A DNA stretch of 48,641 bases, taken from assembly GCF_021390475.1 (NCBI RefSeq), contig NZ_JAJUWS010000048.1, forward strand, positions 1-48,641. Reading direction: 5' to 3'. This DNA is from Streptomyces sp. ST2-7A (GTDB lineage: Bacteria; Actinomycetota; Actinomycetes; Streptomycetales; Streptomycetaceae). The translations under genes were made by a program, and so were the position numbers. Each line of letters opens with the position of its first letter. The stretch's first letter is position 1. The notes below the pieces were generated by a model, which did not search any database, was not told the origin of the DNA, and saw only the letters and a program-made list of their open reading frames with translations. This document shows positions 36,060 through 44,345 of the stretch, in pieces.

Positions 36060-36086
36060 TGGTACGGGCCCGACCCGGGCAAGTAG
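36060..36086 (+). pseudogene. Last nine codons of a second vapC
   Basis: WYGPDPGK and the stop codon are identical to the end of the vapC at 27654-27680, with nothing of the gene before it. The sequence turns into the oxidoreductase gene on the other strand at 36060. It is a junction scar of a deletion that removed the second vapBC. Confidence 0.85.
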
Positions 36087-36264
36087 GAGGCGGGTGGTCG
36101 CAGTTCTGGTCGCGTTCACCGGCGTGCAGCACCTTTCGGAAACCCTCCCGCCGGCGAACCCACCGCAGGTCAGGGCGCCCCCGTACCCTGCCGGACCCCC
36201 TGACGCGGAGTTGGAAAGCGTGTTGGGTTCGCACCCTCACGAGCTCGAATCCCGTATCCTCCGC
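36060..36264 (+). repeat. Second copy of the vapC-end to att segment, with att site C
   Basis: Homologous to 27654-27859 along its full length, with blocks such as GCAGTTCTGGT, TTCACCGGCGT and GACGCNGANTTGG, but diverged between them. The last 54 nt (36211-36264) match the tRNA-Ser 3' end with three mismatches. It is the right end of the array. Confidence 0.85.
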
Positions 36265-36285
36265 AGCCGCCTCACCGGGCATGAT

Positions 36286-36325
36286 GTCGAGGGCCCCGAC
36301 CGCGCGAGCGGTCGGCGCCCTCGAC
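36286..36325. terminator. Terminator following att site C
   Basis: A stem with one bulge pairs GTCGAGGGC and the following GACCG with CGGTC and GCCCTCGAC. It is probably the original chromosomal terminator of the tRNA-Ser before insertion. Confidence 0.6.
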
Positions 36326-36492
36326 GTGGGGTGCACGGTGGGGCCGCGGCCATTCACGCGCGGGGCCGGGACGGACCGATAGAAGGTACGCGGGGGTCGT
36401 ACCCTCCCGCCTTCGAGCCCGCCCGCTCCAGCCCGCCCGACAGAACACATGAGGACCCGCCCCTGCCCTGATCTCATCGCCCCGACCCATCG

Positions 36493-38916
36493 TCACGGCC
36501 GGATCTCCCGGATACGGGAGAGGGCGAAGACCCGGTCGCTCTCCCGCAGGTGGCACCAGGCGTAGAGGTGGGGCGGGTCGAGTTCCAGCTCACTGATGGT
36601 GCGTATGGTGACGGCTCCGGAGGCCGCCCGATAGGTGATGGTGATCGGCTCGTCCTCATCGACGGCGTGAGCGAGCCGGCGACACTCGTCGGGGGAGAGC
36701 CCGGGGGCGCAACCGACCACCAGCCTCTCCGAGGGCGTGAGGTCGTGTGGTTCGGGGTCCGCCTGCTCGGGATCGGACAACAACGCGGCCGCCAGCCTCC
36801 GCAGCTCCGATGGGTCAACGGGTTTTCCGACCGGGCCTCGCCGGGCCCCGGCAAGGTGCGTCGGTCGGACGGCTCGCGCCGCCGAGGGCCGCTCGACCCG
36901 CAACTCCCCCGCGGCCGTTTCCCCCATGGGCGCGTACCCCTCGGCACGCAGCGCCGCCAGCACATCGTTGGGTGCGGTCGTCGCGACCAGCACGGTGGGG
37001 GCCACGCGACGCAGACCCAGCCGGGCCAGCCGTCGGTGTGCTTCGATCTCCGCCACCAGTCCGGCGTCCCTGCCCTGAATGACGCACAGTGCCGAGATCA
37101 CCCGCAGATGTCCGTGGCGGCGGGCGGTGTCGGTGATCAGATAGGTCAGGGGCTGCGGCAGCGGCCGGTCCGTGAGCGCGGCGAGGTCCGACTCGATCTC
37201 CTCGGGGCGGTGTCCGGCGTCCAGCGCGCGACGGATGGAGGAACCGCTGAACCGCCACAAGGAGGCCGCGCCCCGGGCCTCCCGGTCGGCCATCGAGTCG
37301 AGAAGCGCCTTCAATCGGCCGGAGGGTGTGCCCAGCACGACCGCGGTGAGGTCGGAGCCGAAACGCGCGGTGTCGGTGGCCGGTGGCAGCAACTGTCGTG
37401 CCCGTCGCGTCAACTCCTCGGCGTCCTCGGCATGCGAGTCCGTCAGCGCCTCGCCGAGCGGGGAGAGTGCCCCGCGGACCAGCACGCCGAGCAGGCCGGC
37501 CTCCCGGATCGGGGCCGCGAACGGCGTTCCCTCCCGGGCCTCCTGCGGAGTGGCGTCCGAGAACGGGCGGTGCCAGACGATCAGGGGCCCCAGGGTCTGC
37601 GGTCGGGCCGCGCCGTGGCCGGCGGGCAGGGACTCCAGCGCGGCGAGGAGGCCCCGGCGTGCCTGTACGCAGCCCGGGTGGTCCTCCTTCCCGGTCAGCG
37701 CGGGGAGTGGTCTGCCGTCCCCGTCCCGGGAGGTGGTGGGGGTCGCGGGCAGGTCCCACCAGGCCCGGATCAGATCGGCCACCTGTTCGGCCGGGGCCTT
37801 TCCCGTCCACGCGTCGTACGCGGTGGTCACCGTGAAGCCGTTGTCGTCCCGGGCCAGCAGTCCGGCGGCGTCGGCGCACTCCAGCACCAACCGTGTCATC
37901 GACTCGTCGCAATCCGCCGCCTTGCCGATCCGGCTCAGCTCCCGGACGCCCACTCCGCCCGTCCGCAGGCAGGTGGGCGGTCGGAGCGCGCACTCCCCCA
38001 GGACGGAGATGGCCCGGGTCACGAGATCACCGGCTGCCGCGGCGGTCTCCCGGGCGATCTCCTCCCCGGTCACCGGCGTCACCGTCGGCATCGGTGGCAC
38101 CGGGTCGAAGGGGGGCCTCCAGTGGGGGCCGCGCAGGGCATGGGCGACCTCGGCCGGCATCCTCGGTTCCCGGTATCCGTGGAGGTCCTGGATGAGCAGT
38201 CCCCGCTCCACCGCCCACCGGACGGGGTCCGAGGTCCCCGCTCGCCGAACGCCGGGGGCGAAGGGGGCGCGCGAAACGGACTCGCCCCCACCGAACGCCG
38301 CGTACCGCTCCAGCAGTTCCCGGACCTTCGCGGGAGCCCCGGCGATCACGGCCCGGAGTCGCTCCGGCGAGGCGTGGTGGTCGAGCAGCGCGTCGAGACG
38401 TCGCTGCTTGGTGGGGGGTGGCTTGAGGCCGAGTCGGGAGAGGACGATCCGCAACTGTTCCGAGGCCACGCCTTCCAGTAGTTCCGCCAGCGGACGGTCC
38501 AGGCCCAGCGGCGCCTCCCAGCGATCCCGCAGCCCCGACACCATGCGCAGCCGTCCGGATTCGTCCGGCCAGACCAGCGCGTGGTCCGCCAGGCGGGCCA
38601 GGATGTCGTCCATCCCGATCCCGTCGCTCTCCCGGTCGGCCGAGATCGGCGGTTTCCCGGGCTCGAACGGTGTGTTCCGATCCCCGAGGGCGGCGAGTGT
38701 TTCCGCCACCTGGAGGCAGGGCAGCGGTAGCCGCCCCATCGCCGTGATCACCGAGCCGGGCCGCTGGAGACGGGCCGCCAACTCGCCCATGGAACGGGGG
38801 ACGGGCGGGACGGCGACATCCGGACGGCGGAGCAGCAGTCGGTGCAACTGCTCCTCGTCCAGGGTGAGCAGCCACGTCGTCAGCGGTGAACGAGAGAGTG
38901 TCGGCATCGGAGTCAT
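36493..38916 (-). CDS. Helicase-associated domain protein with WYL-like C-terminus
   Basis: About 807 aa from ATG 38916 (38907 possible). It is mainly helical, beginning TLSRSPLTTWLLTLDEEQLHRLLLRRPDV. The middle, from SDLTAVVLGTPSGRLKALL through LWRFSGSSIRRALDAGHRPEEI to PLPQPLTYLITDTARRHG, is the Helicase_C_3-type block found in actinobacterial helicase-associated proteins. The last 60 residues (ITITYRAASGAVTIRTISELEL to RVFALSRIREI) resemble a WYL ligand-binding domain. No Walker A motif is present, so it is not itself a helicase. DNA-binding or DNA-damage-linked regulation is inferred from the domains. Confidence 0.82.
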   Translation of the reverse strand: MTPMPTLSRSPLTTWLLTLDEEQLHRLLLRRPDVAVPPVPRSMGELAARLQRPGSVITAMGRLPLPCLQVAETLAALGDRNTPFEPGKPPISADRESDGIGMDDILARLADHALVWPDESGRLRMVSGLRDRWEAPLGLDRPLAELLEGVASEQLRIVLSRLGLKPPPTKQRRLDALLDHHASPERLRAVIAGAPAKVRELLERYAAFGGGESVSRAPFAPGVRRAGTSDPVRWAVERGLLIQDLHGYREPRMPAEVAHALRGPHWRPPFDPVPPMPTVTPVTGEEIARETAAAAGDLVTRAISVLGECALRPPTCLRTGGVGVRELSRIGKAADCDESMTRLVLECADAAGLLARDDNGFTVTTAYDAWTGKAPAEQVADLIRAWWDLPATPTTSRDGDGRPLPALTGKEDHPGCVQARRGLLAALESLPAGHGAARPQTLGPLIVWHRPFSDATPQEAREGTPFAAPIREAGLLGVLVRGALSPLGEALTDSHAEDAEELTRRARQLLPPATDTARFGSDLTAVVLGTPSGRLKALLDSMADREARGAASLWRFSGSSIRRALDAGHRPEEIESDLAALTDRPLPQPLTYLITDTARRHGHLRVISALCVIQGRDAGLVAEIEAHRRLARLGLRRVAPTVLVATTAPNDVLAALRAEGYAPMGETAAGELRVERPSAARAVRPTHLAGARRGPVGKPVDPSELRRLAAALLSDPEQADPEPHDLTPSERLVVGCAPGLSPDECRRLAHAVDEDEPITITYRAASGAVTIRTISELELDPPHLYAWCHLRESDRVFALSRIREIRP

Positions 38917-39639
38917 CCGCCTGTGTTCGTACCCGTAGTGTCCGGTGAGCCGCCCCGAGCAGCCCGAGGGCGACTGTAGTGCGCGGCGGAGCGGGATTCG
39001 GTGATCACTCCGAGGATCCTCCCGTCGGGCGGGTGGGGCGGGCGGTGATCCGCGAGGGCGGGGACCATCACGGAGTCGTTCGAGCCGGACGCCCGGATGG
39101 GATCGAACACCTCCTCGCCGCTCCCCTCCCGGGCGGGGCGATAGATCCACTCCGATCGCCGGACCGGCAGATCATGAGGGTCCGCACGGAGGTCTGGATG
39201 CCGTGGTCACGCCGACCTCGGACCGCGGTGACCGGTTGGAGGCGCGGTTGGGCGAGTGTCCGCGTGGTGCCCGTGCCTGCGCGATCGCCCTGATCCGGCG
39301 GCGTGGGGGGATTGGTGGTGGGATGCGAGGTGCGCTGGTTCACCGGCGCGGAGTGCGGCGAACGGGGTGTGCACGGGGCGATCTCCCGCGCCTACCGGTT
39401 CGGCATCCGATGGACTCCGGGTGCCGGGTAACGCCCACGGGGCGGTATCCGGTCCCCGGCGCCCCGGGCTACCGGCCGGTGGGTGTCGGTCCGGGGCGGC
39501 GGGGAGGAGCACCGAACGGGACCGGTGACGGCGCGGGTTGTTTCCCGGTGGGCGTGAACGGGCCCGCACGGGGCATCTGTTCGCCACGGTGAGCGCCCGT
39601 CCGTCCCGGTACGGGGGCCGTGAGAAACAGGAGAGACAC
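38917..39639. other. Interval with no firm gene
   Basis: About 720 bp. The only frame with some sense is a short one listed separately at 39315. No hairpin terminator is obvious. The promoters of the helicase-associated gene (minus) and the small membrane gene (plus) must be here; a GTTT-rich patch at 39538-39545 is the only AT-leaning spot. Confidence 0.4.
39315..39431 (+). CDS. Very short possible gene (tentative)
   Basis: 38 codons from GTG 39315 (alternatives 39318, 39330) to TAA 39429-39431, including RWFTGAECGERGVHGAISRA and a YRFGIRW end. Third positions are mostly G/C. No family is known to me and there is no clear ribosome site, so it may be chance. Confidence 0.25.
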   Translation: MVGCEVRWFTGAECGERGVHGAISRAYRFGIRWTPGAG

Positions 39640-39822
39640 ATGCTCGCATTCATAGCCGCCGTGCTGTTCGGCATCGCCTTCATCATCCATGCCACCGGCA
39701 CGGCCACCGAGGCGATCTTCAGCCCCACCGGTCTGATGCTCCTGGGGTTGACGCTGGTGGCCCTGCACATGGGCGGGGTGGGGGTCGGCCGCACCTCTTG
39801 GGGGAGCCGCCGCAGACGCTGA
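39640..39822 (+). CDS. Small two-helix membrane protein
   Basis: 60 aa, ATG 39640 with AGGAG six bases upstream. Two hydrophobic segments, MLAFIAAVLFGIAFIIHATG and SPTGLMLLGLTLVALHMGGV, and a basic tail GRTSWGSRRRR that should stay in the cytoplasm. Short proteins of this plan are common in streptomycete membranes, without known function. It is the first gene of the membrane/stress cluster and is followed by its own terminator. Confidence 0.75.
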   Translation: MLAFIAAVLFGIAFIIHATGTATEAIFSPTGLMLLGLTLVALHMGGVGVGRTSWGSRRRR

Positions 39823-39846
39823 CCGATACGACGGACCGATCCGGGT

Positions 39847-39886
39847 CCCGGGTGGGGGTGCTCCATGTGGAGCGCCCCCACCCGGG
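39847..39886. terminator. Hairpin terminator after the small membrane protein gene
   Basis: An 18-bp stem with a single mismatch (39847-39864/39869-39886, loop ATGT), 24 bp after the stop codon. Confidence 0.75.
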
Positions 39887-40174
39887 GCCCGGCCGCGTTC
39901 CGACCGGATGTCGACTTCGAGGGGATGGGGACGATACGGATTATCCGGGCCCCGGGCGCTCCAACCAGGAGAAATCCCATCTTGCCAGAATATTCCGATT
40001 GATAGCGGTTTTGTCGGGGGCTTTTCGGTCACACGTTCGTTACGGGGTCGAAGAGGCCCCCTCACCGAGACCGCCGGGACACCGGAAGTGGTCGTCCCCA
40101 TGGTGTGCCGAGAAGTACGCACGTGCCACCGGGGAGCGCGACCCACCACCGGTATCCCCGAACGGGAGGGACCC

Positions 40175-40822
40175 ATGAGCGGTGAATCGACGGACGCCAC
40201 CGGACGTGCGCGCGTCGTCGGGCAGGAGGCCGGGGAAGAGGCCTCGGCCACGGCCCGCGTCGCCGGTCAGGCGGCGGAGAGCACGATGGAGACAGCCGGT
40301 CGCGAAGCCGGCGCGGTGATGGAGGAAGCCCGGCACCAGGCCGACACTGCGGTCCGGGAACTCCGGACCCGGGTGTCGGAAGAGGCCGGCGAACAAACCC
40401 GGCGCGCCGCCGGAACGCTCCGGCGCTGGGCCGATGACCTGGCCGAGATGGCGGAGCACGGACCCGACGACTCCCCCGCCCGGACGATGGTGGCGCAGAG
40501 CGCGCGGCGCGGACACCGGGCCGCCGAGTACCTGGACCACAGCGGGGTGGACGGGCTCCTGAACGACCTGCGCCGGTTCGCACGTCGCCGACCCGGCGCC
40601 TTCCTCGCGAGTGCCGCTCTGACCGGCCTGGTCGTCGGCCGACTGGCCAGGGCGAGCAGGGAGGACGGTTCCTCCGACACGTCCGGGCACCCGACTCACC
40701 CACCGGCCCTGGACAGCGGCCCGGCCCCCGCCCCCACGGGTACCCCGCCCGGCGTACCGGCCGGGGGAGATCTTCCCGGGCCGGTGACCCGGCCCGGGTA
40801 CCCCGGCCACCCGGAGGCGTGA
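40175..40822 (+). CDS. Helical membrane-associated protein (apolipoprotein-like repeats)
   Basis: 215 aa from ATG 40175 with GGAGGG upstream. The first 130 residues are amphipathic helices rich in Ala/Glu/Arg (EASATARVAGQAAESTMETAGREAGAVMEEARHQAD). Then come LDHSGVDGLLNDLRRFARRRPG, one hydrophobic helix (AFLASAALTGLVVGRLA) and a Pro/Gly-rich tail. The tail is probably outside or disordered. Its stop is one base from the next start (TGAGATG). With the two following genes it forms the common streptomycete trio ending in a DUF3618 protein. Function is unknown; membrane-surface binding is likely. Confidence 0.75.
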   Translation: MSGESTDATGRARVVGQEAGEEASATARVAGQAAESTMETAGREAGAVMEEARHQADTAVRELRTRVSEEAGEQTRRAAGTLRRWADDLAEMAEHGPDDSPARTMVAQSARRGHRAAEYLDHSGVDGLLNDLRRFARRRPGAFLASAALTGLVVGRLARASREDGSSDTSGHPTHPPALDSGPAPAPTGTPPGVPAGGDLPGPVTRPGYPGHPEA

Positions 40823-40823
40823 G

Positions 40824-41255
40824 ATGTCATCCGTTTCGCCGGAATCACGCGGATCGAACGAGGTCGAACCGCCCGAGGAGGAGGCCTCGGTGGGCGAATT
40901 GCTCGCCGCGGTGACCTCGGACGTGCAGACGTTGTTCCGCCAGGAGATCGAGTTGGCCAAGACGGAGGTGCGGGAGGAGGCCGTCAAGGCGGGCAAGGCC
41001 GCCGGCATGTTCGGCGGCGCGGGGTTCGCCGGCTGGATGGTGGCGATCTTCCTCTCCCTGGCCGCCGTCCTGGGATTGGCCAACGTGATGGACGCCGGTT
41101 GGGCGGCCCTGATCGTGACCGTCGTGTGGGCGGTGATCGGCGGCGTGCTGTTCATGGTGGGCCGCTCCCGTATGCGGGAGGTGTCCCCCAAGCCGGAGAG
41201 GACCCTGGAGACGCTGAAGGAGGACGCACAATGGGCACGTCACCCGACCGGATGA
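40824..41255 (+). CDS. Phage-holin-like DUF1469/Holin-X family protein
   Basis: 143 aa, GGAGG seven bases upstream of ATG 40824. After an acidic N-terminus comes SVGELLAAVTSDVQTLFRQEIELAKTEVREEAVKAGK, the helix typical of the family, and then two membrane helices (GWMVAIFLSLAAVLGLANV and GWAALIVTVVWAVIGGVLFMV) with a basic end. Despite the family name there is no lysis context; such chromosomal copies are thought to be envelope proteins. Its end overlaps the next start by 25 bp. Confidence 0.85.
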   Translation: MSSVSPESRGSNEVEPPEEEASVGELLAAVTSDVQTLFRQEIELAKTEVREEAVKAGKAAGMFGGAGFAGWMVAIFLSLAAVLGLANVMDAGWAALIVTVVWAVIGGVLFMVGRSRMREVSPKPERTLETLKEDAQWARHPTG

Positions 41256-41908
41256 AGGATGACATCGATGTCACCCGGGAGCGCCTGGCCGAGAACGTGG
41301 ACCGCTTGGCGGACCGAACCAGCCCCAAGGCGGCGGTCCGCCGTCGGGGCCGGCGGGTGCGGGGAGCCGTGCACGATCTGCGGGACCGCGTGATGGGCAC
41401 CGCCTCGGACTCCGCCGACACCGCCAGGGACCGCGGCCATCGCGCCGCCGACTCGGTGCGGGGAGGCGCGGAGCACACCGCGGAGGAGGTCCAGAAGGTG
41501 GTGGGGCAGGCCGGTGAGGCTCTGGAGCAGGCTCCCGAGGCCGCTGTTCGACACACCCGCGGCAACCCGTTGGCCGCCGGGGTGATCGCCTTCGGGGCGG
41601 GACTGCTCGTCTCCTCACTGCTGCCGCCCTCCCGGGCCGAGCAGCGGATGGTCTCGGAGGTCTCCGAGCGGGCCGACGACATGATCGAACCGGTTCGGCA
41701 AGCCGCCATGGAGTCCGCCCAACGGTTGAAGGATGAGGCCGGGGAGGTGGGCCGCCAGGCCGGTGAGGAGTTGAAGGAGAGCGCCGGTGACGCGGCCGGA
41801 ACGGTCCGGGAGGAGGCCCGTGGCCAGGCCGGTCACGTCACCGACCGGGCACGGGATTCCGCCCGACAGGTGTCGGACGAGGCTCGCGGGCAATCCGACT
41901 CCATGTGA
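41231..41908 (+). CDS. DUF3618 family protein
   Basis: 225 aa from ATG 41231. The opening DRMKDDIDVTRERLAENVDRLADRTSPKAAVRRRG is the DUF3618 signature. A long amphipathic helical stretch follows, then a hydrophobic helix (NPLAAGVIAFGAGLLVSSLLPP, about 115-136) and more coiled helices rich in Ala/Glu/Arg. It is overlapped by the holin-like gene, so the two are coupled. The function of DUF3618 proteins is not known; the layout fits an envelope-associated scaffold. Confidence 0.85.
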   Translation: MGTSPDRMKDDIDVTRERLAENVDRLADRTSPKAAVRRRGRRVRGAVHDLRDRVMGTASDSADTARDRGHRAADSVRGGAEHTAEEVQKVVGQAGEALEQAPEAAVRHTRGNPLAAGVIAFGAGLLVSSLLPPSRAEQRMVSEVSERADDMIEPVRQAAMESAQRLKDEAGEVGRQAGEELKESAGDAAGTVREEARGQAGHVTDRARDSARQVSDEARGQSDSM

Positions 41909-42039
41909 TTCCCCGGAGCGGACCGACGGGGTTCCGCCACCACCGAGCCGATGCGTTCGGGGAGGGGTGGCGGGACCCGGCCCGTCGGGCTCCGGATCGG
42001 ACTTCGGGGCCCTCCGGGCCCGCCGGGAGAGGTGGCGAC

Positions 42040-43101
42040 ATGGCACGGCGATATGTGGGACACGGACGGAAAAGTGGGGCGGAGACCGAGCGGGGGGCGG
42101 CCCCCGGTGAGCGCGACACGGACACCACCCACGAACGCGCCGTCGATTCGGCAGAGGGGCGCCCCCCGGAGGGCCCCCGCGGCGAGGAGCCGCCGAAGAG
42201 TCCGACCGATCTCCCCAAGCGCTCCTGGAAAGGTGTCTTCAAGCGCACCGCCAAGGAGTTCAAGGAGGACGGCCTGATCGACTGGGCCGCCTCGCTCACC
42301 TACTACGGCATCCTGTCGATCTTCCCGGCGCTGCTGGCCCTGGTCTCGATCGCGGGATTGATGGGGACCGATGCCGTTCAGACCATGATTGACAATGTGG
42401 GGGAGCTGGCCCCCGGCCCGGCGCGGGATCTGTTGACCAGCATGCTGGAGCAGCTCGAGGGGACAGCCGGCGCGGGCTTCGCCCTGATCGCGGGTCTGGC
42501 GGTCGCCCTGTGGTCCGCCTCCGCCTATATCGCGGCGTTCATGCGAGCCTCCAACTCGGTCTACGACATCGGTGAGGGGCGCCCCATCTGGAAGACCCTG
42601 CCGATCCGTTTCGGGGTCACCGTCGTGTTGGTGGTGGTGTTGGTACTCATCGCGATCGGTGTGGTGTTCACCGGCACACTGGCCACTCGGGCCGGTGAGA
42701 TCGTGGGACTGGGCGATACCGCGGTGCAGGTGTGGGACATCGCCAAGTGGCCGGTGATGGTGCTGCTGTTCAGCATGGTCATCGCGTTGCTGTACTGGGC
42801 CTGTCCGAACGTCAAGCACGGTTTCCGTTGGGTCAGCATCGGCAGCCTGCTGGCGGTGCTGCTCTGGATCCTGGCCTCGGTGGGCTTCGCGATCTACGTG
42901 GCGAACTTCGGGAACTACAACCAGACCTACGGCAGCCTGGCCGGCGTGATCATCTTCTTGATTTGGATGTGGATCTCGAACATCGCGATCCTGCTGGGAC
43001 TGGAGGTCAACGCGGAACTCGAGCGCTCTCGCGCGATCACCAACGGGTATCCGCCGGACACGGAGCCCTACGTGGAGCCGCGGGACACGCGCAAGCTCTG
43101 A
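42040..43101 (+). CDS. YihY/BrkB family membrane protein (copy 1)
   Basis: 353 aa from ATG 42040. A hydrophilic N-terminus of about 75 residues ends in IDWAASLTYYGILSIFPALLAL, the YihY/BrkB family signature. About six membrane helices follow (LIAGLAVALWSASAYIAAFMRA; FGVTVVLVVVLVLIAIG; VMVLLFSMVIALLYWACPN; SIGSLLAVLLWILASVGFA; SLAGVIIFLIWMWISNIAILLG). The family was named for a presumed tRNA nuclease or serum-resistance factor, but the real role is unknown. A paralogue lies at 47237. Confidence 0.92.
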   Translation: MARRYVGHGRKSGAETERGAAPGERDTDTTHERAVDSAEGRPPEGPRGEEPPKSPTDLPKRSWKGVFKRTAKEFKEDGLIDWAASLTYYGILSIFPALLALVSIAGLMGTDAVQTMIDNVGELAPGPARDLLTSMLEQLEGTAGAGFALIAGLAVALWSASAYIAAFMRASNSVYDIGEGRPIWKTLPIRFGVTVVLVVVLVLIAIGVVFTGTLATRAGEIVGLGDTAVQVWDIAKWPVMVLLFSMVIALLYWACPNVKHGFRWVSIGSLLAVLLWILASVGFAIYVANFGNYNQTYGSLAGVIIFLIWMWISNIAILLGLEVNAELERSRAITNGYPPDTEPYVEPRDTRKL

Positions 43102-43273
43102 GCGTCACCGAGCCGGAGCCGCGGAGCCCGGGAGGGGTGGTGGCCATCGGCCTCCGCCCCCTCTCCGTTTCACCGGGGTACCCCCTCATCTGGTTGAGAA
43201 ATTGACCCTTCCGTGGGTTTTCGAGCGTTTCGTACAGGTTAGGCGCTATGTAGGCAGCAGAAGGAGGAGAACA

Positions 43274-44179
43274 GTGATCACTCGAGAGCAGATCCCGGCC
43301 GTACTGGACCACCCGGTCCACGACCGTGAGGGCAAGAAGATCGGCGAAGCCAAGCACGTCTTCCTCGACGACGCCACCGGCCGCCCCGAGTGGGTCAGCG
43401 TCAAGACCGGCCTCTTCGGGACCAACGAGTCGTTCATCCCGATACACGAGGCCAACCTGGTCGAGGACCACCTGGAGGTCCCCTACAACAAGGACATGGT
43501 CAAGGACGCGCCGAACGTGGACGTGGACTCCGGTGGACATCTCTCCGAGCAGGAGGAGCACCGGCTCTACGAGCACTACGGCATCGACTGGGACACCGCC
43601 TGGCAGGATGCCAACGCTTCTGGAACCGGAGGCTGGGCCCGCTCCGACCGGGAACAGCGCACCGGAACCGAGATGGAGGCGGACACCGGCGGTTGGGAGA
43701 ACACCGAGCCGAGGCTCGACGCCGGTATCGGCACCGGTACCGAGGGCAGGGCCGCGCAGGAACCGTCCACCGCCGACTCTCCTCCCGGCTATCGGGGTTC
43801 CGGAAACGACGACGCGATGACCCGCTCCGAGGAACGCATGCACGTCGGAAAGGAGCGGCGCGAGACCGGCCGTGCCCGTCTGCGGAAGTACGTCGTCACC
43901 GAGGAGGAGCAGCGGACCGTCCCGGTCACCCGGGAGGAGGTCCGGGTCGAACGCGAGCCGATCACCGACGAAAATCGGGACACCGCCACCGCCGGCCCCG
44001 AGATCACGGAGTCCGAGCACGAGGTGACCCTGCACGAGGAACGACCGGTGGTCGAAACCCGTGTCGAACCGGTGGAACGGGTCCGGTTGAGCGCCGAGGA
44101 GCACACGGACGAAGAGGCCGTGAAGGGTGAGGTCCGCAAGGAGCGCATCGAGACGGATGCCCCCGACGACACCAAGTGA
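43274..44179 (+). CDS. PRC-barrel and DUF2382 stress protein
   Basis: 301 aa from GTG 43274, AAGGAGGAG just upstream. Residues 1-110 form a PRC barrel (VHDREGKKIGEAKHVFLDDATGRPEWVSVKTGLFG). A linker rich in Gly/Thr/Glu follows, then a C-terminal DUF2382 domain (RLRKYVVTEEEQRTVPVTREEVRVEREPI), an acidic repeat-like end. The same pairing occurs in YsnF-like general stress proteins. It is soluble. An AT-leaning patch with TTGACC (43202-43207) lies upstream and may hold its promoter. It lies between the two BrkB genes. Confidence 0.88.
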   Translation: MITREQIPAVLDHPVHDREGKKIGEAKHVFLDDATGRPEWVSVKTGLFGTNESFIPIHEANLVEDHLEVPYNKDMVKDAPNVDVDSGGHLSEQEEHRLYEHYGIDWDTAWQDANASGTGGWARSDREQRTGTEMEADTGGWENTEPRLDAGIGTGTEGRAAQEPSTADSPPGYRGSGNDDAMTRSEERMHVGKERRETGRARLRKYVVTEEEQRTVPVTREEVRVEREPITDENRDTATAGPEITESEHEVTLHEERPVVETRVEPVERVRLSAEEHTDEEAVKGEVRKERIETDAPDDTK

Positions 44180-44221
44180 CGCGACCGGCGCCCCTGAGCC
44201 ACGCTCCCGAGCCCCGGCCCC

Positions 44222-44289
44222 GGCCCCGGCCCCCACGAGGAAACTCCGCCCCACTCGGGGCAGGTTTCCCCTCCATGGGGGTCGGGGCC
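44222..44289. terminator. Long imperfect hairpin between convergent genes
   Basis: GGCCCCGGCCCCC (44222-44234) pairs with 44277-44289, and the inner GAGGAAAC and CGCCCC pair with GTTTCCCCTC and GGGGC, with bulges. It sits between the stop at 44179 and the convergent stop at 44346. Confidence 0.55.
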
Positions 44290-44345
44290 CCTCTCGTTCC
44301 GACCCGAGTGCGCGGACCCCACACCACCGTTTCTTGTTCTTCGCG

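Noticed and set aside
40824..41255. Phage lysis holin implying a prophage
   Set aside because: The protein belongs to a holin-like family widely found in actinobacterial chromosomes; no endolysin or phage structural gene is nearby.
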